Source: Eretmocerus hayati (taxonomy: Eukaryota; Arthropoda; Insecta; Hymenoptera; Aphelinidae). Taken from it: a stretch of 64,000 bases of DNA. The notes under the pieces were generated by a model. It was not told the DNA's origin, did not search any database, and was given only the letters and a program-made list of their open reading frames with translations. The DNA is taken from positions 86,814,282 to 86,878,281 of the forward strand of contig CM056741.1 of assembly GCA_029851415.1 (NCBI GenBank), read 5' to 3'. Within the stretch, counting starts at the first letter, position 1. Each line of letters starts with the position of its first letter. Below, piece by piece: positions 1-11,300 of this stretch. The translations under genes were made by a program, and so were the position numbers.

Positions 1-2069
1 AATGTTATGGAATAGTTTGCAAGTCGGCAGTATATCGAATTCTTATCTAGAATCAGGTTCTTTCAATCGAATTCCTACTGAACTCATGTCAATTCTCGCA
101 TAAAATTGATCTAGAAATTTCGGGCACCAATTCCTTGCATCGGGGTTGGGCTCGGAGTTCTGCTCACCGTTCCCAGAATATGACTAAACTGTTTCCGACT
201 CAGCAGCATATCAAAATCCTACCTAGAAACCGTCACATGGCGATGTTAGCAATGCTCAAGGGACAGTTCGAGCTAATAGTAGATTTCAAAGCTGTCAGCA
301 CCAATTCCTATACGTGGGATTGCGTATGAAATCTTGTTAGTCAAGGACGTCATACACCACAAGTATTCTCAACATGGCAGCAAACTATCCCAAAATCATG
401 ATTTTGGTGGAATTCCTACAGTTTGGTACTCGATTATGACCAAAAGTCAGCCTCAGAAATCCCAGCACTTGTTCCCAGACCCAGGGTTGGGCTGAAACTC
501 CGGGTATGCGCGTAATGAATGTCTGTCAAATGTTTCCCGGGTTTCAGTAGGACTTGTACCTCGGACACCCCAAGTTCATTTTTCGGTATAATCTGTATCC
601 ATTTTTCTTCTTCATTCAACTCCTCCCCCCTTCCACCCTTTCGCATTTAAGTGGAAAACAGGTAGGTACATCTTCTAGCTTGGACGATTACGAAAAAAAT
701 CCAATCTGTTCTATCTCGATAGCTCATGAATTCGAAAGAAGCGGATTATCCGGCAGAGTTGAGTCCCCACAAGCATTCTGCGACGCTCCAAGAGTCGCGT
801 CTGAGAAGGCTTGGAGAGTTGGAGTGATTTACCCCATTCATGAATTTTTTACGATAGTTTTTCGAACTCCTGCCAGCATAATCTGAAGATTTGGCGATCA
901 AGTTACACTTCGCTGATCATTCGAAATCAATCCCTTCATCTCACTCTTCGGACCCACAGGGTGCTGGCTCCAAGCTACGGCTGGGATTGATTTGAAAACA
1001 ATTACATTCCATTCACGTGTTCGACAGTTCCTCGATTTCGAGCGAACTGTGTTCCAACTTATCCGTGAACAAAAAATTTGACTCAAGTTCATTGAAGATT
1101 GGTGATTGGTAATGTCGATTAATTGATTTTAGAAAACTTCAGCATTCCATGAAAGATTCTGTACTCCGAAAGGAGGAAAACGAAAGGAATAATGTGCCGA
1201 TGCTTGATGGGCCCTCAATAGTCAGAGCTGCATTGAAGGGAGAAGAAAAAATCTCAGCCCGACCGAGATTTTAACCTGGATCGAAGAGTGCAAAATGGGA
1301 CGCGGCGCGCTAAATACTCAGCCATGACTACAACTATTGACAATGATGATCGAACTGCCATTCAACTTGTTGGCCCCAGTCGGGGCTCAAGATTATCGTG
1401 CGTCCAGCGATACTCGAAAATCAGCGTGAAAATTCCCCAGGTAATTTTACAATGCCCAGCAGAGATTCTCGGGGCCGTTGCTGAGCACCGTAAATCAACA
1501 GTGTTGAGCACTCCCAAAACTACAGGATTCTTGTAGATTTTCAGGGATATACACGTTGCGACTTGACGGATTCCTTCGGCTAAGCGCTGTAAAGTTACAA
1601 GACCATTGTAAAATTACAGGATTCTGTATTTTGTATGCGCACAGTATAGCTCTTCTAGTTTTGTGCATTGTTTTGCACCGTTCTCAGCGTGGGTTAGGTT
1701 AGGTCCTCGATTACAGGCGGCATGTAGAATTCTATTGGCCTTTTCACAGTGTACGAGCCCCCTTATTGATTGATAGATGTTTCTGCTATCAATTGGACCG
1801 GGACTCGTGTCAACATCGCATGAGAGCAAGGTTGTGTGAGAACGGTATCAAAGTCGGCCCGAGCCGTCGCCGCTGTCGGGGCCTGTACCGTGGCAACATA
1901 ATCGTTGAGCTCACGGAACGTGCGACGCGCCACCGAGCTCGCCACTCACCGCCAAGTGATTTTGATCTCCGAAATATGACTGTCTAGACCTACTAAAGCA
2001 CATGCACTGGCCGAACCTGCGATCCCGGGATCAAATTTTGTTGATTTTTTCAATGCATAATCCACCGGC
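1..2069. other. No gene recognised
   Basis: Only short chance reading frames are seen on either strand, with no domain, splice pattern or codon bias that supports a gene. A weakly repeated phrase (GCACCAATTCC) occurs near 125 and 299, and a fragment resembling one arm of the 2073-2180 hairpin lies near 1935-1980. Nothing else stands out. Confidence 0.6.
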
Positions 2070-2072
2070 AGT

Positions 2073-2180
2073 CATATGTTGGAGATCAAAAACCCGTCGA
2101 CGGTGAGTGGTAAGTCACGCGCTCCCTGCGCTTTTCGAATCACCACTCACTGTCGACGGATTTTTGATCTTCAAAATATG
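2073..2180. repeat. Short palindromic hairpin, MITE-like
   Basis: Two 39-base arms (2073-2111 and 2142-2180) are inverted copies with about four mismatches, separated by a 30-base loop. Each arm carries GTCGACGG and a GATC core. A third, partial copy of one arm is visible near 1935-1980, so this is a dispersed repeat and not a one-off hairpin. No target duplication could be fixed. Confidence 0.7.
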
Positions 2181-2317
2181 AGGCTATCTATGATCCATTA
2201 ATTTTGGCGGGTACTGTACGAATATCAAATGCGATTCTAGTCGTTTTCACATGAATCCGAAATGTCTTTGAACCCTTTGAAAGGTCCTATAGGACGTTCC
2301 GTAGCGATACCGAAAAC

Positions 2318-2525
2318 GGCGTAGATATGTCGCAGCCATTTGGTAGAATGAGCCGTTTGGCCGAAAGGCTAGCCACTTTGCCAAACGGCGATGTTTTGTT
2401 CTCAGAAATTTCATTCTACAACCGGGCCAGGCTTTTGGTCAAAGGGCTGCACGCCTTTAGCTTTTGGCCAAGAGGCGGAGGGGGGTCAGCCCGATTGTAT
2501 GGGAGGTTCGTGGTCGACTTATGCC
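2318..2525 (+). repeat. Outer inverted repeat, left arm
   Basis: This block is rich in the phrase TTTGGCC(A/G)AAAGGC, for example GCTTTTGGTCAAAGGGCTGC. It is an inverted copy of 5262-5397: both contain GTCGCAGCCATT(T/C)GGTAGAA, then GGTCAAAGGGCTGC, a G-rich run, CAGCCCGAT and GGTTCGTG. The right arm lacks about 80 bases in the middle. Together the arms bracket 2318-5397, which also contains the inner foldback, so a larger foldback element is likely. Confidence 0.65.
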
Positions 2526-3665
2526 AATAGGTTGATACGCAAGTTCGCATCCGAAAGCTAAATAGCCGCGATTTGTATATGGTGTAAACCTCATTGTCTC
2601 AAGTGGTTTGTGTCGTCAAAATTCCGGAACGACAGAGCGAGTAGATGATGTAGGTGCAGTTTTGCGTTTTGAGGAGTTCAATACTTGAATTGAAGAGCAC
2701 TATCGAAATTTCCCTCAAACCAGCAAAAAACCATGGACTCGACAGTATATGGGTATTATCGAATTAATTCACCCCGAACGTGTTATAGGCTTGCATTTTG
2801 ACGAGCAAACTTCGAATAACTCCATTCAAGTTTTCCTACGTGTAATTTATCGGAATACGGTTGGGAATGAATTTCCAGATCGATCCGTCCACTCCTCTCT
2901 TCTCTTCCAAAGATGAAGGGTCAAAATGTCAGTTCCGTGCGCGATTCCACTTGTCAGTAGGGTAGTCGTCTTCTGCTTCCAAACTTGCTGTAGCGAAAGA
3001 AATAACTCTGCTCACATCCTTCCATCAAAGTATGGTAAACAACCAACTATTTCTCATCGGTTCCAAGTCCTAAATGCGTGACGTGACCCCTACCCAAGTG
3101 ATTTTAGCTGTGTTATGAGGGTTTTGTGTCACTTCCGCGCATACCCTCTAAGCCCACTGAATAGTGACCTGCATATATTGCAGCAATTTTTTTCGAGGCA
3201 GTATTACTGCATTAGACGAAATCTACGAGATGGAAGAGCTAAGTCGATTCCCGTGGCCTACAGAGCCACAGAGGGGTGTGTTCGGAACTGACATAGCCGG
3301 GTAAGCTATAGCGACATTACCTATATTCAAGAGTATATTGGGTGAAGTAATAGATGCAAGGAATGGAGTGTATAAGATTGGGACATTGGTCGCAATTTTG
3401 GAAGACTGGTGTTCAAGAGCTCATATTCAAGTCAGCACAGTAGATTTCAATTGTGTAATGAATGATGAAAAAATCACGCTTCGAGAGGCTATGTCGAGCT
3501 CATTTGTTCGGAAGACAAGGTTTCCAGCGGTGCAACTGCCAGCCTTCAAGATTACAATGTCGAACGAAGAAATGGCCTTGTTTTGAGAAAAATTTGAGAT
3601 GTAATTCTAGGTATCATTCAAGTTCGTCGTATGATAAGAATTGATGTTTGACGATTGATGAAACA
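2526..3665. other. Non-coding stretch between outer arm and foldback
   Basis: I see no credible gene. Small reading frames at 3338-3586 and 3462-3644 overlap in different frames and match nothing I know. This is the unpaired part of the putative 2318-5397 element. Confidence 0.5.
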
Positions 3666-5106
3666 AAGTGATCAGGAACTATATGAGTAGTTCCGCGCGG
3701 AACAGACCTACGAAGAAGGGTCATGTCTTGAATTTTTTTCTTGACTTTTTTTTCGATTCTATGGTACAAAATATGAACTTTTCACTACCTATGGGGCCCC
3801 AGGAAAATTTTTCAGGTACCTTCAACGTACATTACTTTGTTCTTTTGAATTATATTCAACAAAAAAGTGAGGGTATTTTTTGTCAATAAAATGAATTTTT
3901 CTCGAATTCGTTCACAGATACAGAAATGTAGCTTGCGGCATTCGAAAGGTCTTCAGAAAATCTATCGAAATCAGTGTTGTAGAATTGATTTTGATGTCTT
4001 GGGTGATTTGATCGGGCAAAAGAGTGGAAAACATAGAAGATTAAATTCCTCGGACACCCTTGATATTTTATGTAAAATTTTGAGTTCTTTCAGAAAAAAA
4101 TAGTCCCGAATCCCTTCTTCTGGCGTTCTAACACCTATTTTTGCCGATTATTACAAATCCATTTCCCAGGCTTTTGGAAATCGTCTGTTTTCCGCGCATG
4201 CGCAGGAATTCGGATCCTTGAAACCAATTCGATTGGGAAGCCAAGAAAATTTTCTTCAAAATGACCATCTGCCGAAGTCAATTCCACGCATTTGAGCCAG
4301 AGTTGCAACGTTCAAAAGACCACTGAATCTTGATAGTTCCTCAGAGGTAGATCGGAGGTACTGGGGACAGCAGTAAGGAAAATTCACGCCAGCTCCAGTT
4401 CGATGGCATCCATCGACGTGTCGCACTCAAGCTGGAGGCTCATCTTTCATACGTTGTAGAGTCGGTTCAAATGCATGAAATTAACTTCGGCAATTGGTCA
4501 TTTTGAAGGAAATTTTCGTGGCCCTCTTAATGGAATTGGTTTTAAGGATCCAAATTTCTACGCATCCGCAGAAAACAGACGATTTCCAAAAGCCTGGAAA
4601 ATGGATTTGTGATAATTGGCAAAAATAGGTGTTAGAACGCAAAGAAGGAATTCGGGACTATCTTTTTCTGGAAGAACACAAAATTTTACATAAAATATCA
4701 AATTTTCAGCATTTTATAAATGTGGGTTTTCGAGAAATTCAATCTTCTATGTTTTTCACTCTTTTGCTCGATAAAATCACCCAAGACATCAGAATCAATT
4801 TCACAACACTGATTTCGATAGGTTTTTCAAAGACCTTTCGAATGCCGTAAGCCGCATCTCTGTATCAGAAAGAATTCGAGAAAAATTCATTTTATTGAAA
4901 AAAATACCCTAATTTTTTTGTTGCAAATAATTCAAAAGAACAAAGTAATGTACGTTGAAGGTACCTGGGAATTTTTTGGGGGCCCCATGGGTAGTGAAAA
5001 GTCCATATTCTATACCATATGATCGAATAAAAAAGTCCAGAAAAAGATTCAAGACATGACCCTTTTTCGTAGGTCTGTTTCGCGCGGAACTACTCATATA
5101 TCACTT
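3666..5106. repeat. Large foldback (palindromic) element
   Basis: Left arm about 3666-4318 and right arm about 4452-5106 are near-complete inverted copies. Matching landmarks run in mirrored order: AGTAGTTCCGCGCG at both ends, GGTACCTTCAACGTACATTA, ATTCAAAAGAACAAAGTAATG, GTTTTCCGCGCATGCGCAG against its diverged partner, and TGCCGAAGT near the centre. The spacer is about 130 bases and holds a smaller stem. Each arm has small indels and substitutions, so the copy is not recent. A transcript through it would fold into a roughly 0.65 kb duplex. No transposase is encoded. Confidence 0.85.
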
Positions 5107-5261
5107 CTCTAGTTTGTACCGTAGTATGAGAGACGATTGAGTTCAAATCACTACAAATGTATATTATATGGCTCATTCCACCCCTACCTATCACATCAGA
5201 TTCATTTGCAGATTAAAAATACAAATTCCAGCTACATTGGTATATATCCGAGTTTTGTTCG

Positions 5262-5397
5262 AGTCGATCACGAACCTGCAATACGATCGGGCTGACCAAC
5301 CCCCCCCCCCCCTCGCTTTTGGCCAGAAAGCTCAAGGCGAGCAGCCCTTTGGTCAAAAGGCTAGTTCTACCGAATGGCTGCGACAGATATACCATGA
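5262..5397 (-). repeat. Outer inverted repeat, right arm
   Basis: Inverted and shortened copy of 2318-2525, with the same GTCGCAGCCATTCGGTAGAA, CAAAGGGCTGC and CAGCCCGATCGTA landmarks on the minus strand. A run of 13 C occurs where the left arm has a shorter G run. Confidence 0.65.
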
Positions 5398-5764
5398 GTA
5401 CCACAGCTCAAGAATGAGAATGATGATTTCTCATCGAAATGGAGCGATAGACCGTTCAAAGCATATCATGGCTGTGTACATCGATGCACATCTCCTTCTA
5501 AAAGAAAAACCACAATTTTGGAACAGTGAGAACATGCCTGCAAGGTCACAGAATCTGCTGTGGTACGCTCAGACCAGGGAAACTTAGCATCTCGCACACG
5601 ATCTTCTCTAGTATCTATCGACATCCACTGATCCCAGTTTCGGTGTCCACCTTTAGGACATCCAAACGGAGGTAATTTGACTGGTATGGCCTCATTAAAC
5701 GTTGTACAGCCCAAATGATCGAGGAGTGATAGCAGAAGTCAAACGTTTCTGGGATTCCTCTATT

Positions 5765-6170
5765 TAGAGATTTTCGGGGTTGTGATCACGGAATTGGGGT
5801 ATATTTTTGAAAATTGAAAATGGCGGATCCAAGATGGCGGTCAATTTTTCCAGAATCCCTTGGATTAGGTTGGAGATTCGTTCCCTGGGGTTCACGGGGT
5901 CGCTGATAACGAGAATGGAGTCAGATTTTGAAAATTTGGAACGGCAAACTCAAGATGGCGGCAAAAATTTCCAAAATCTCTTACATAGGGCTGAATAATT
6001 GTGAACTGGGGTTTTCGGAGAACCTGGTCACGAGAATGGAGTCAAATTTTGGAAATTCAAAATGGCGGGTCTAAGGTGGCGGCCAAAATTCCCGAATCTC
6101 TTTGAATTGAACTGGAAAATCGTATACGGGGATCTTGGCGTCATTGATCATGAAAATGGAGACACTCCTT
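5765..6170 (+). repeat. Tandem repeat with GATGGCGG phrase, about 3 copies
   Basis: About three copies of a roughly 125-base unit. Each contains ACGAGAATGGAGTCA, then an A-rich stretch, a GATGGCGG or GGTGGCGG phrase, and TTCC(C/A)(A/G)AATC. Copies are strongly diverged. The same unit is found in opposite orientation at 9440-9670, on the other side of the LTR element. Confidence 0.7.
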
Positions 6171-6280
6171 CAAATCCATGCGAATGAATCTGGAAGAGCT
6201 GACGAAATCGTAATTCCATCCAGTACGGTCACATCTAGACTCATGACATCCTTGGTTACTTATTGAGGATCCTGAAATAC

Positions 6281-7008
6281 TGTAACCGAGGGGTTTTCTG
6301 AGGTCAGGAAATTCGGGTTCAGGTACATTTGAAGACTTTGGAGACTGCGTCTAATTAAGTGAAATGGATATATTGGAACCATATTTACAAATAGCCATGA
6401 ATGATCAATAATCAAGAAGGAATCTGATTCATTACCAACGTGTGTATTACAAATGCCTTCTAGCCCAATGATCGGTTGATACAGGGTATATGCTAATACG
6501 GGTAACTATAAAGCCACGGAGGAGCTCCCTCCGGGTCAAGCGCGGGGCATAGCCGGCGTGTGGGGTTCGACTCCTAGAGCTCCCACGAAGCCGAAAATAG
6601 TGTATGATTCTACTACCGCGGAGGAGCTCCCTCCGGCCCAAAAGTGTGTGTCCGAGTGACAGTGTCGCGGTCACGGACTAGTGCGGCTCTTGGCGTTCCC
6701 AAGAAGTCGTCTACTGGATGTTCTCATCTGTCCTTAGAGCTCCTATGAACAGAGAGGAGTTGCCAGCTGCAAGACTCTAGAGCCATCTCCTCGAACATAG
6801 CTCCTGGTGCCAAGAGAGGCACGTGAGTCCGTTGCTCGGTGCAGACTGATCCGTTCCAAGCAGTCGTCGGGTGGATATCAATGCTGGCAGGTGTTTCGCT
6901 CGGAGGAAGACAGCCATCTGGCGGCGGAAGGTCGAGTCACGCTGGCTGCTCGATGAATTGCGCGGGTACCGGAGCTGGACTACTGTAATCACAGAGGGGC
7001 CCGTCGCA
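6281..7008 (-). repeat. 3' LTR of the 6281-9057 element
   Basis: On the minus strand it begins TGCGACGGGCCCC and ends CTCGGTTACA, giving TG...CA termini. It contains two copies of a GGAGGGAGCTCC phrase and a GGGGTTCGACTCCT motif (plus strand) that resembles a pol III B box. Confidence 0.88.
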
Positions 7009-7024
7009 TCCCCCTCTTCTTTTT
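7009..7024 (-). promoter_or_regulatory. Polypurine tract
   Basis: Sixteen purines (AAAAAGAAGAGGGGGA on minus) lie immediately upstream of the 3' LTR, the position where plus-strand DNA synthesis is primed in LTR retroelements. It fixes the element's orientation. Confidence 0.85.
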
Positions 7025-8306
7025 GAGAGTGAAGTTCCACCCACTCTTCCAAGCACTTGGGATTCCGGTGGGCTGGAGCCGGTACTGGTGCTCAAACTGG
7101 TGGTAACGACTGGTGGGCTGGAACTCGGTCGGATGGTAACTGGTACGTACGTCTCGTGCAGAATAAAGCTCTCTGATCTGGTGGTTGTACTGATCTGGCA
7201 TTCGACGCGGCATACAGGAGCACCGGTATGTTAGATCGGATGCGGGTCGGTACAGGTTTTCCTGGTTGTGGTCCGTTACGGGAACTGTTACTGGACTGGT
7301 GTGCCTCTGGATCGTTGAGAACGTTTGGTTGGCGTATTTGGGATACACCCTCCGGTTAATCATACGCTGAGCCTCGCGGAGCCCTCCTCGTATGTGGAAA
7401 GTGGATCGGCAAATATCCAACGGTTCTGTTAATCTGGCAGGTTTACTGGTATTCCGGCAGTATCCGGTATCCGGATGGCAAGTGTCCTAAAGAACGGATG
7501 ATCAGTCCGATCAATGCTTCAAATGTCCTCCGTTGTGGCAATCAATAGCTCTAGGCCGGAGATCTCCACTTGACGCCCAAGATGCCTGGTGGAACTTTCT
7601 TCGTTTCAACGAGTGGAGATAGCAGAGCTAGCGAGATCAAGGTGTTCTTCTGGCTATATTGACTGATCTCCTGTTACATCAGGTGGTAGCATGTCAATGA
7701 GCGGTCTCCCGGTGTTCTGGATATTCTCCTTGGGTGTTTCTTCAACGGATCTGGTGCAGCGCGCTTGTGGATCACTTTCGTACATTGGTCACAGGTTGAC
7801 AGTTCGGTTGTCGGCGAGAAGTGGCTCGTATACGTTCCAGGCTGTAGCCAATCACGTACTTGATGCCTATAGAGTGCACCCTGGTAACCCAGTGGAAGGA
7901 CGGAACCTTACTGGTACCTTTCCTGGTCCGTTTCCCCAAATTGTTGATTCTGCTTCGAATTACGACGCTGGTTTCCCGATGGCATTTCCCATCTGCGCTG
8001 GTGATCCGGGTCTCCTTCTCTTTCTCTTCATGTGTTTGTGTGACGGTGTACGTGTGTGCGTAGGTGGCAATGAATATCAGAATTACGAGAAAGGGAAAAA
8101 TCGGTGATACTGGCGCTCGAGTCAAATATTCAATTTCAGGTGAACACTGCTGGAGAACCGGTTCAGAGCAAAAGAAAAATAATTCAAATTCCCGTTTGGG
8201 TGCCTTATAACTGTGAGCTGACACGTGTTCCCGGAAAAACAAGATGTCTGCCTGGATGCCATGTAACCGTTACGTTACTAGGAGGAAAGAGGAATAAGCT
8301 ATCAAA
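7025..8306 (-). other. Internal region of LTR element, no recognised gene
   Basis: Two minus-strand reading frames of 143 codons (to 6989) and 156 codons (8242-7772) are present. They lack CCHC knuckles, a DTG/DSG protease motif or RT motifs, and one runs into the LTR. The stretch is relatively GC-rich in its first half. It may hold a decayed gag or only packaging sequence. Confidence 0.4.
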
Positions 8307-8324
8307 GTCCCTGTCTGTGTGCCA
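8307..8324 (-). promoter_or_regulatory. Primer-binding site
   Basis: The minus-strand sequence TGGCACACAGACAGGGAC abuts the 5' LTR directly. The leading TGG complements a tRNA CCA end, as expected of a primer site. I could not assign the tRNA species. Confidence 0.65.
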
Positions 8325-9057
8325 TCTAACCGAGGGGGTTTCTGGGAAATCAGGGTTTAGGTACATTTGAAGACTTTGGAGACAACGTTTAATTGAGTGA
8401 AATAGATATATTAAAACCACATTCACAAATAGTCATGGATGATAAATAGTCAAAGAGGAACCTGATATTCATTACTCACGTGTGTATTACATATGCGGTC
8501 TAGCCTAATGAACGGTTGATTTAGGGTATTTGCTAATACGGGTTACTATAGAGCCACGGTGGAGCTCCCTCCGGGTCAAGCGCGGGGGATTGCCGGTGTG
8601 TGGGGTTCGACTCCTGGATCTTTCAGGAAGCCGACATGGGTGTATGATTCTACTACCGCTGAAGAGCTCCCTCCGGGTCAAAAGTGTGTGTCCAAGTGAA
8701 AGTGTCCCGGTCGCGGACTAGTGCGACTCTTGGCGCTCCCAAGAAGTCGTCTACTGGATGTTTTCAGCTGTCTTTAAGCTCCTATAAACAGAGAGGAGTT
8801 GCCAGCTGCAAGACACTAGAGCCATCTCCTAGACCAGAGCTCCTGGTGCCAAGAGAGGCGCGTGAGTCTGTTGCTTGGTGCAGACTGATCCGTTCGAAGC
8901 AGTCGTCGAGTGGATATCAATGCTAGCAGGTGTTTCACTTGGGAACGGTGTATGAGAGATAGCCATCTGGCGGAGGGAAGTCGAATTACGCTGGCTGCTC
9001 GATGAATTGCGCGGATACCGGAGCTGGACTAGTGTGGTCGCGAAGGGGCCCGTCGCA
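8325..9057 (-). repeat. 5' LTR of the 6281-9057 element
   Basis: Direct copy of 6281-7008 with many substitutions and small indels. Its internal edge reads TAGA where the other copy has TACA, so the terminal CA has mutated. Confidence 0.88.
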
Positions 9058-9439
9058 ATACATAACCCTCCCGGTTGAATTAAGAGACACGAAGGTGGAT
9101 GTGAGGGTTATCGTCTCCATTTTTTTCCTATCTAATTCCTCATTCCTCATGTACTGTTCTGTATTTTCTGTTATTTTCCATTTTGGAAAAAATTCCCAAC
9201 TCCTCATCCTCGTCACTCTCACTATGGAAGCAGTATCGATACAACTTATAGGTGATAGTCAGAGAAACGATATTTTTCCTCTATCAGTAGAATTGATGGC
9301 CAAGAATATACATTTGGCTTCGAGCAGGAATAATGCTTGTTCATCCATTCCCTGACAGAAAACGGTCATACAAATATATTACTCGATGTAAGGTGCTGGA
9401 GGGCAAAGTGTCTGTAAACTTGTGCGGGGCATGCAACCT

Positions 9440-9670
9440 ATTCTCCAAGGGATTTTGAAAATTTCGTCCCCCATCTTGGATCCACAACTTTGAATTCTCC
9501 GAATCTGACTCCATTTTCGTGATCAGCGACCTGGAAACCCCCGTGAGAGATGTTTTAGCCAGATCCAAGAATTTCGGGAATTTTGGCCACCATCTCGGGG
9601 ATCTAACGTCTCGATTACTCAAGATCTGACTCCATTTTCATGTTTAGAGACCCTCGAAACCCCTGTTTCC
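9440..9670 (-). repeat. Inverted copies of the GATGGCGG tandem repeat
   Basis: About two units related to 5765-6170 but reversed. They show TCTGACTCCATTTTC(A/G)TG and CCATCTTGGATCC or CCATCTCGGGGATC, the complements of the earlier landmarks. Confidence 0.65.
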
Positions 9671-10639
9671 GAATTTTTGTGGAAATCGGCCAAGTTCTAT
9701 CGAAACTGCGTTATTATTTATCGACAAACAACAATCTTTCATGTCTATTAGTTTGATTAACTAATTTCTCAACAAATACAGGCTCTTGTGTGATGTCGAA
9801 CTCAACCTCAATCATATTCCAAGCCGAATACCCAGGAAACCCGGCAAGAATGCATGAATCAGCCTATGAGGAACTCGTTATCACTCGTACGCTGGACTGC
9901 AAAGGGTTGAAACAGGTAAATACCACTGGTCAGTCAATTAAATTGCACGATGACGCATTTCAACGAGTCGATCTGGAATTTCTCTGACATATTTTCGGAA
10001 TTTCGACAAATATAAAATTGATGATTGCATACTGACAACTCTAAACTCAAGCCACGGAAGATATCCGTGGGGATCGGGGAACGGTTCCTCTCGTGAGCAT
10101 GGAAGAGAGAGACGTTGATTCACTATTCTATCGGGGTCACCGGGCGTAAGCACGTCGAGAACTTTTGTGAAATCACATGTTGAATCACATATTGATCACA
10201 TTTCAAGGTGGTAGAAAGTGATCGAATGGGATCCGAAACATTTTTGAAGCGAATTCCAATCTATTAATTTTCATCCCCTGCGGACGCACGTTCCTCTATG
10301 TTCCGGAAAATTTCACCAACCGATAGCTAATGTAATTTTCTTCAGGATGACGACTTGAGATACTCGATTTGACGCAATAGAATCCGAGTTGTAGCTGTAC
10401 ATGGAATGGATAGATCTCAGGCATCAGATGCGTGAACCTGTGGATCCTTTGATGGGCCTGAAAAATGCGAATTCCGAGTCGAAGCGTTCTAAAAAGTGAA
10501 TATGTATCATTGATGTATTTTCGACGTAAGTCGAAACCATGGGTTAGTTATGTCCCCAACTTTTAGGGTTTCTCGGTAGGCTGAAATAAGTGGCCCAAGA
10601 ATAAGGGGTCATCTCTAGCGTTTTTACACTCATTCAGAT
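9671..10639. other. No gene recognised
   Basis: Only small unrelated reading frames on both strands. No repeat or structural signal that I can support. Confidence 0.5.
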
Positions 10640-10952
10640 GAACGGTATAGGTAACTTTGAATCGGGTGAGTATTCGATTGATAAATGATCCCCCGGGGAG
10701 TTTGACCAAATGAGGACGAAGGCCGATGGCTCCAAGGGTCGCTTATGAATTGAGAGTCAGATTCTGGCTGATGAAAGCACATTTTGGTATAGAATCTTGT
10801 CAGAGAAAACTGCATCATACAGTTTATATCTCGCTACCAACTCATTTTTGTGCCCCATTACCATCGGTACCGTCATCAGCGGGTCCAGATCCCCCAGGAA
10901 TCATAGATCAATTCGAAACACACCCAATTCAAACCTACCCATACACACATTA
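10640..10952. repeat. Foldback MITE-like repeat
   Basis: Arms at about 10640-10730 and 10868-10952 are inverted diverged copies. Shared landmarks include GATCCCCC, ATTCAAA and GACGGTACCGATGG against its mirrored partner GACGAAGGCCGATGG. The loop is about 140 bases. It lies 47 bases outside the Harbinger element. No target duplication was identified. Confidence 0.55.
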
Positions 10953-11300
10953 CGCATCTCGAATGCGTGTTGCATTTGAGATACATGATGAGTGTATGAG
11001 GGCCACTTTCACCACCGTTGCGCTATCCCCCCGATAGCTACCTCGCCGGTAGCTTACCGGCCGAGCACTTACTGCCCGGTAAAACTTTTGCCTTCCACCA
11101 GGTTTACCCGCCGGGTAGGTGATCCCTCGGTAGTTAACCGCATACCCCCGTGCCATGTTGCCAAGTTTCGCGGATCTTATGAGCACAGGCATGTGTTAAG
11201 CCCATCCGGTTAGTCGGGGCAGGTTGAGCACCCAATCGTCGTTCCCGCGCGTTACCGCATGTTTTAACGAACACGTGCTGTGTAGTGTATACTTCTCGTG

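Larger units (their letters stand above)
6281..9057 (-). mobile_element. Complete non-coding LTR retroelement
   Basis: Two direct repeats of about 730 bases (6281-7008 and 8325-9057) flank 1.3 kb of internal sequence. The element is bordered by the 4-base direct duplication ATAC (6277-6280 and 9058-9061), typical of Ty3/gypsy-like integration. Orientation is minus. The LTR reads TGCGACGGGC...CTCGGTTACA, TGGCACACAGACAGGGAC follows the 5' LTR as primer-binding site, and a purine tract precedes the 3' LTR. The internal region has no recognisable gag, protease, reverse transcriptase or integrase, so this is a non-autonomous (LARD/TRIM-like) element. The two LTRs differ by many substitutions, so insertion is old. 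Confidence 0.9.

Noticed and set aside
6989..7420. 143-codon minus frame in the LTR element as a gag gene
   Set aside because: It crosses the polypurine tract into the LTR and has no capsid or CCHC signature.
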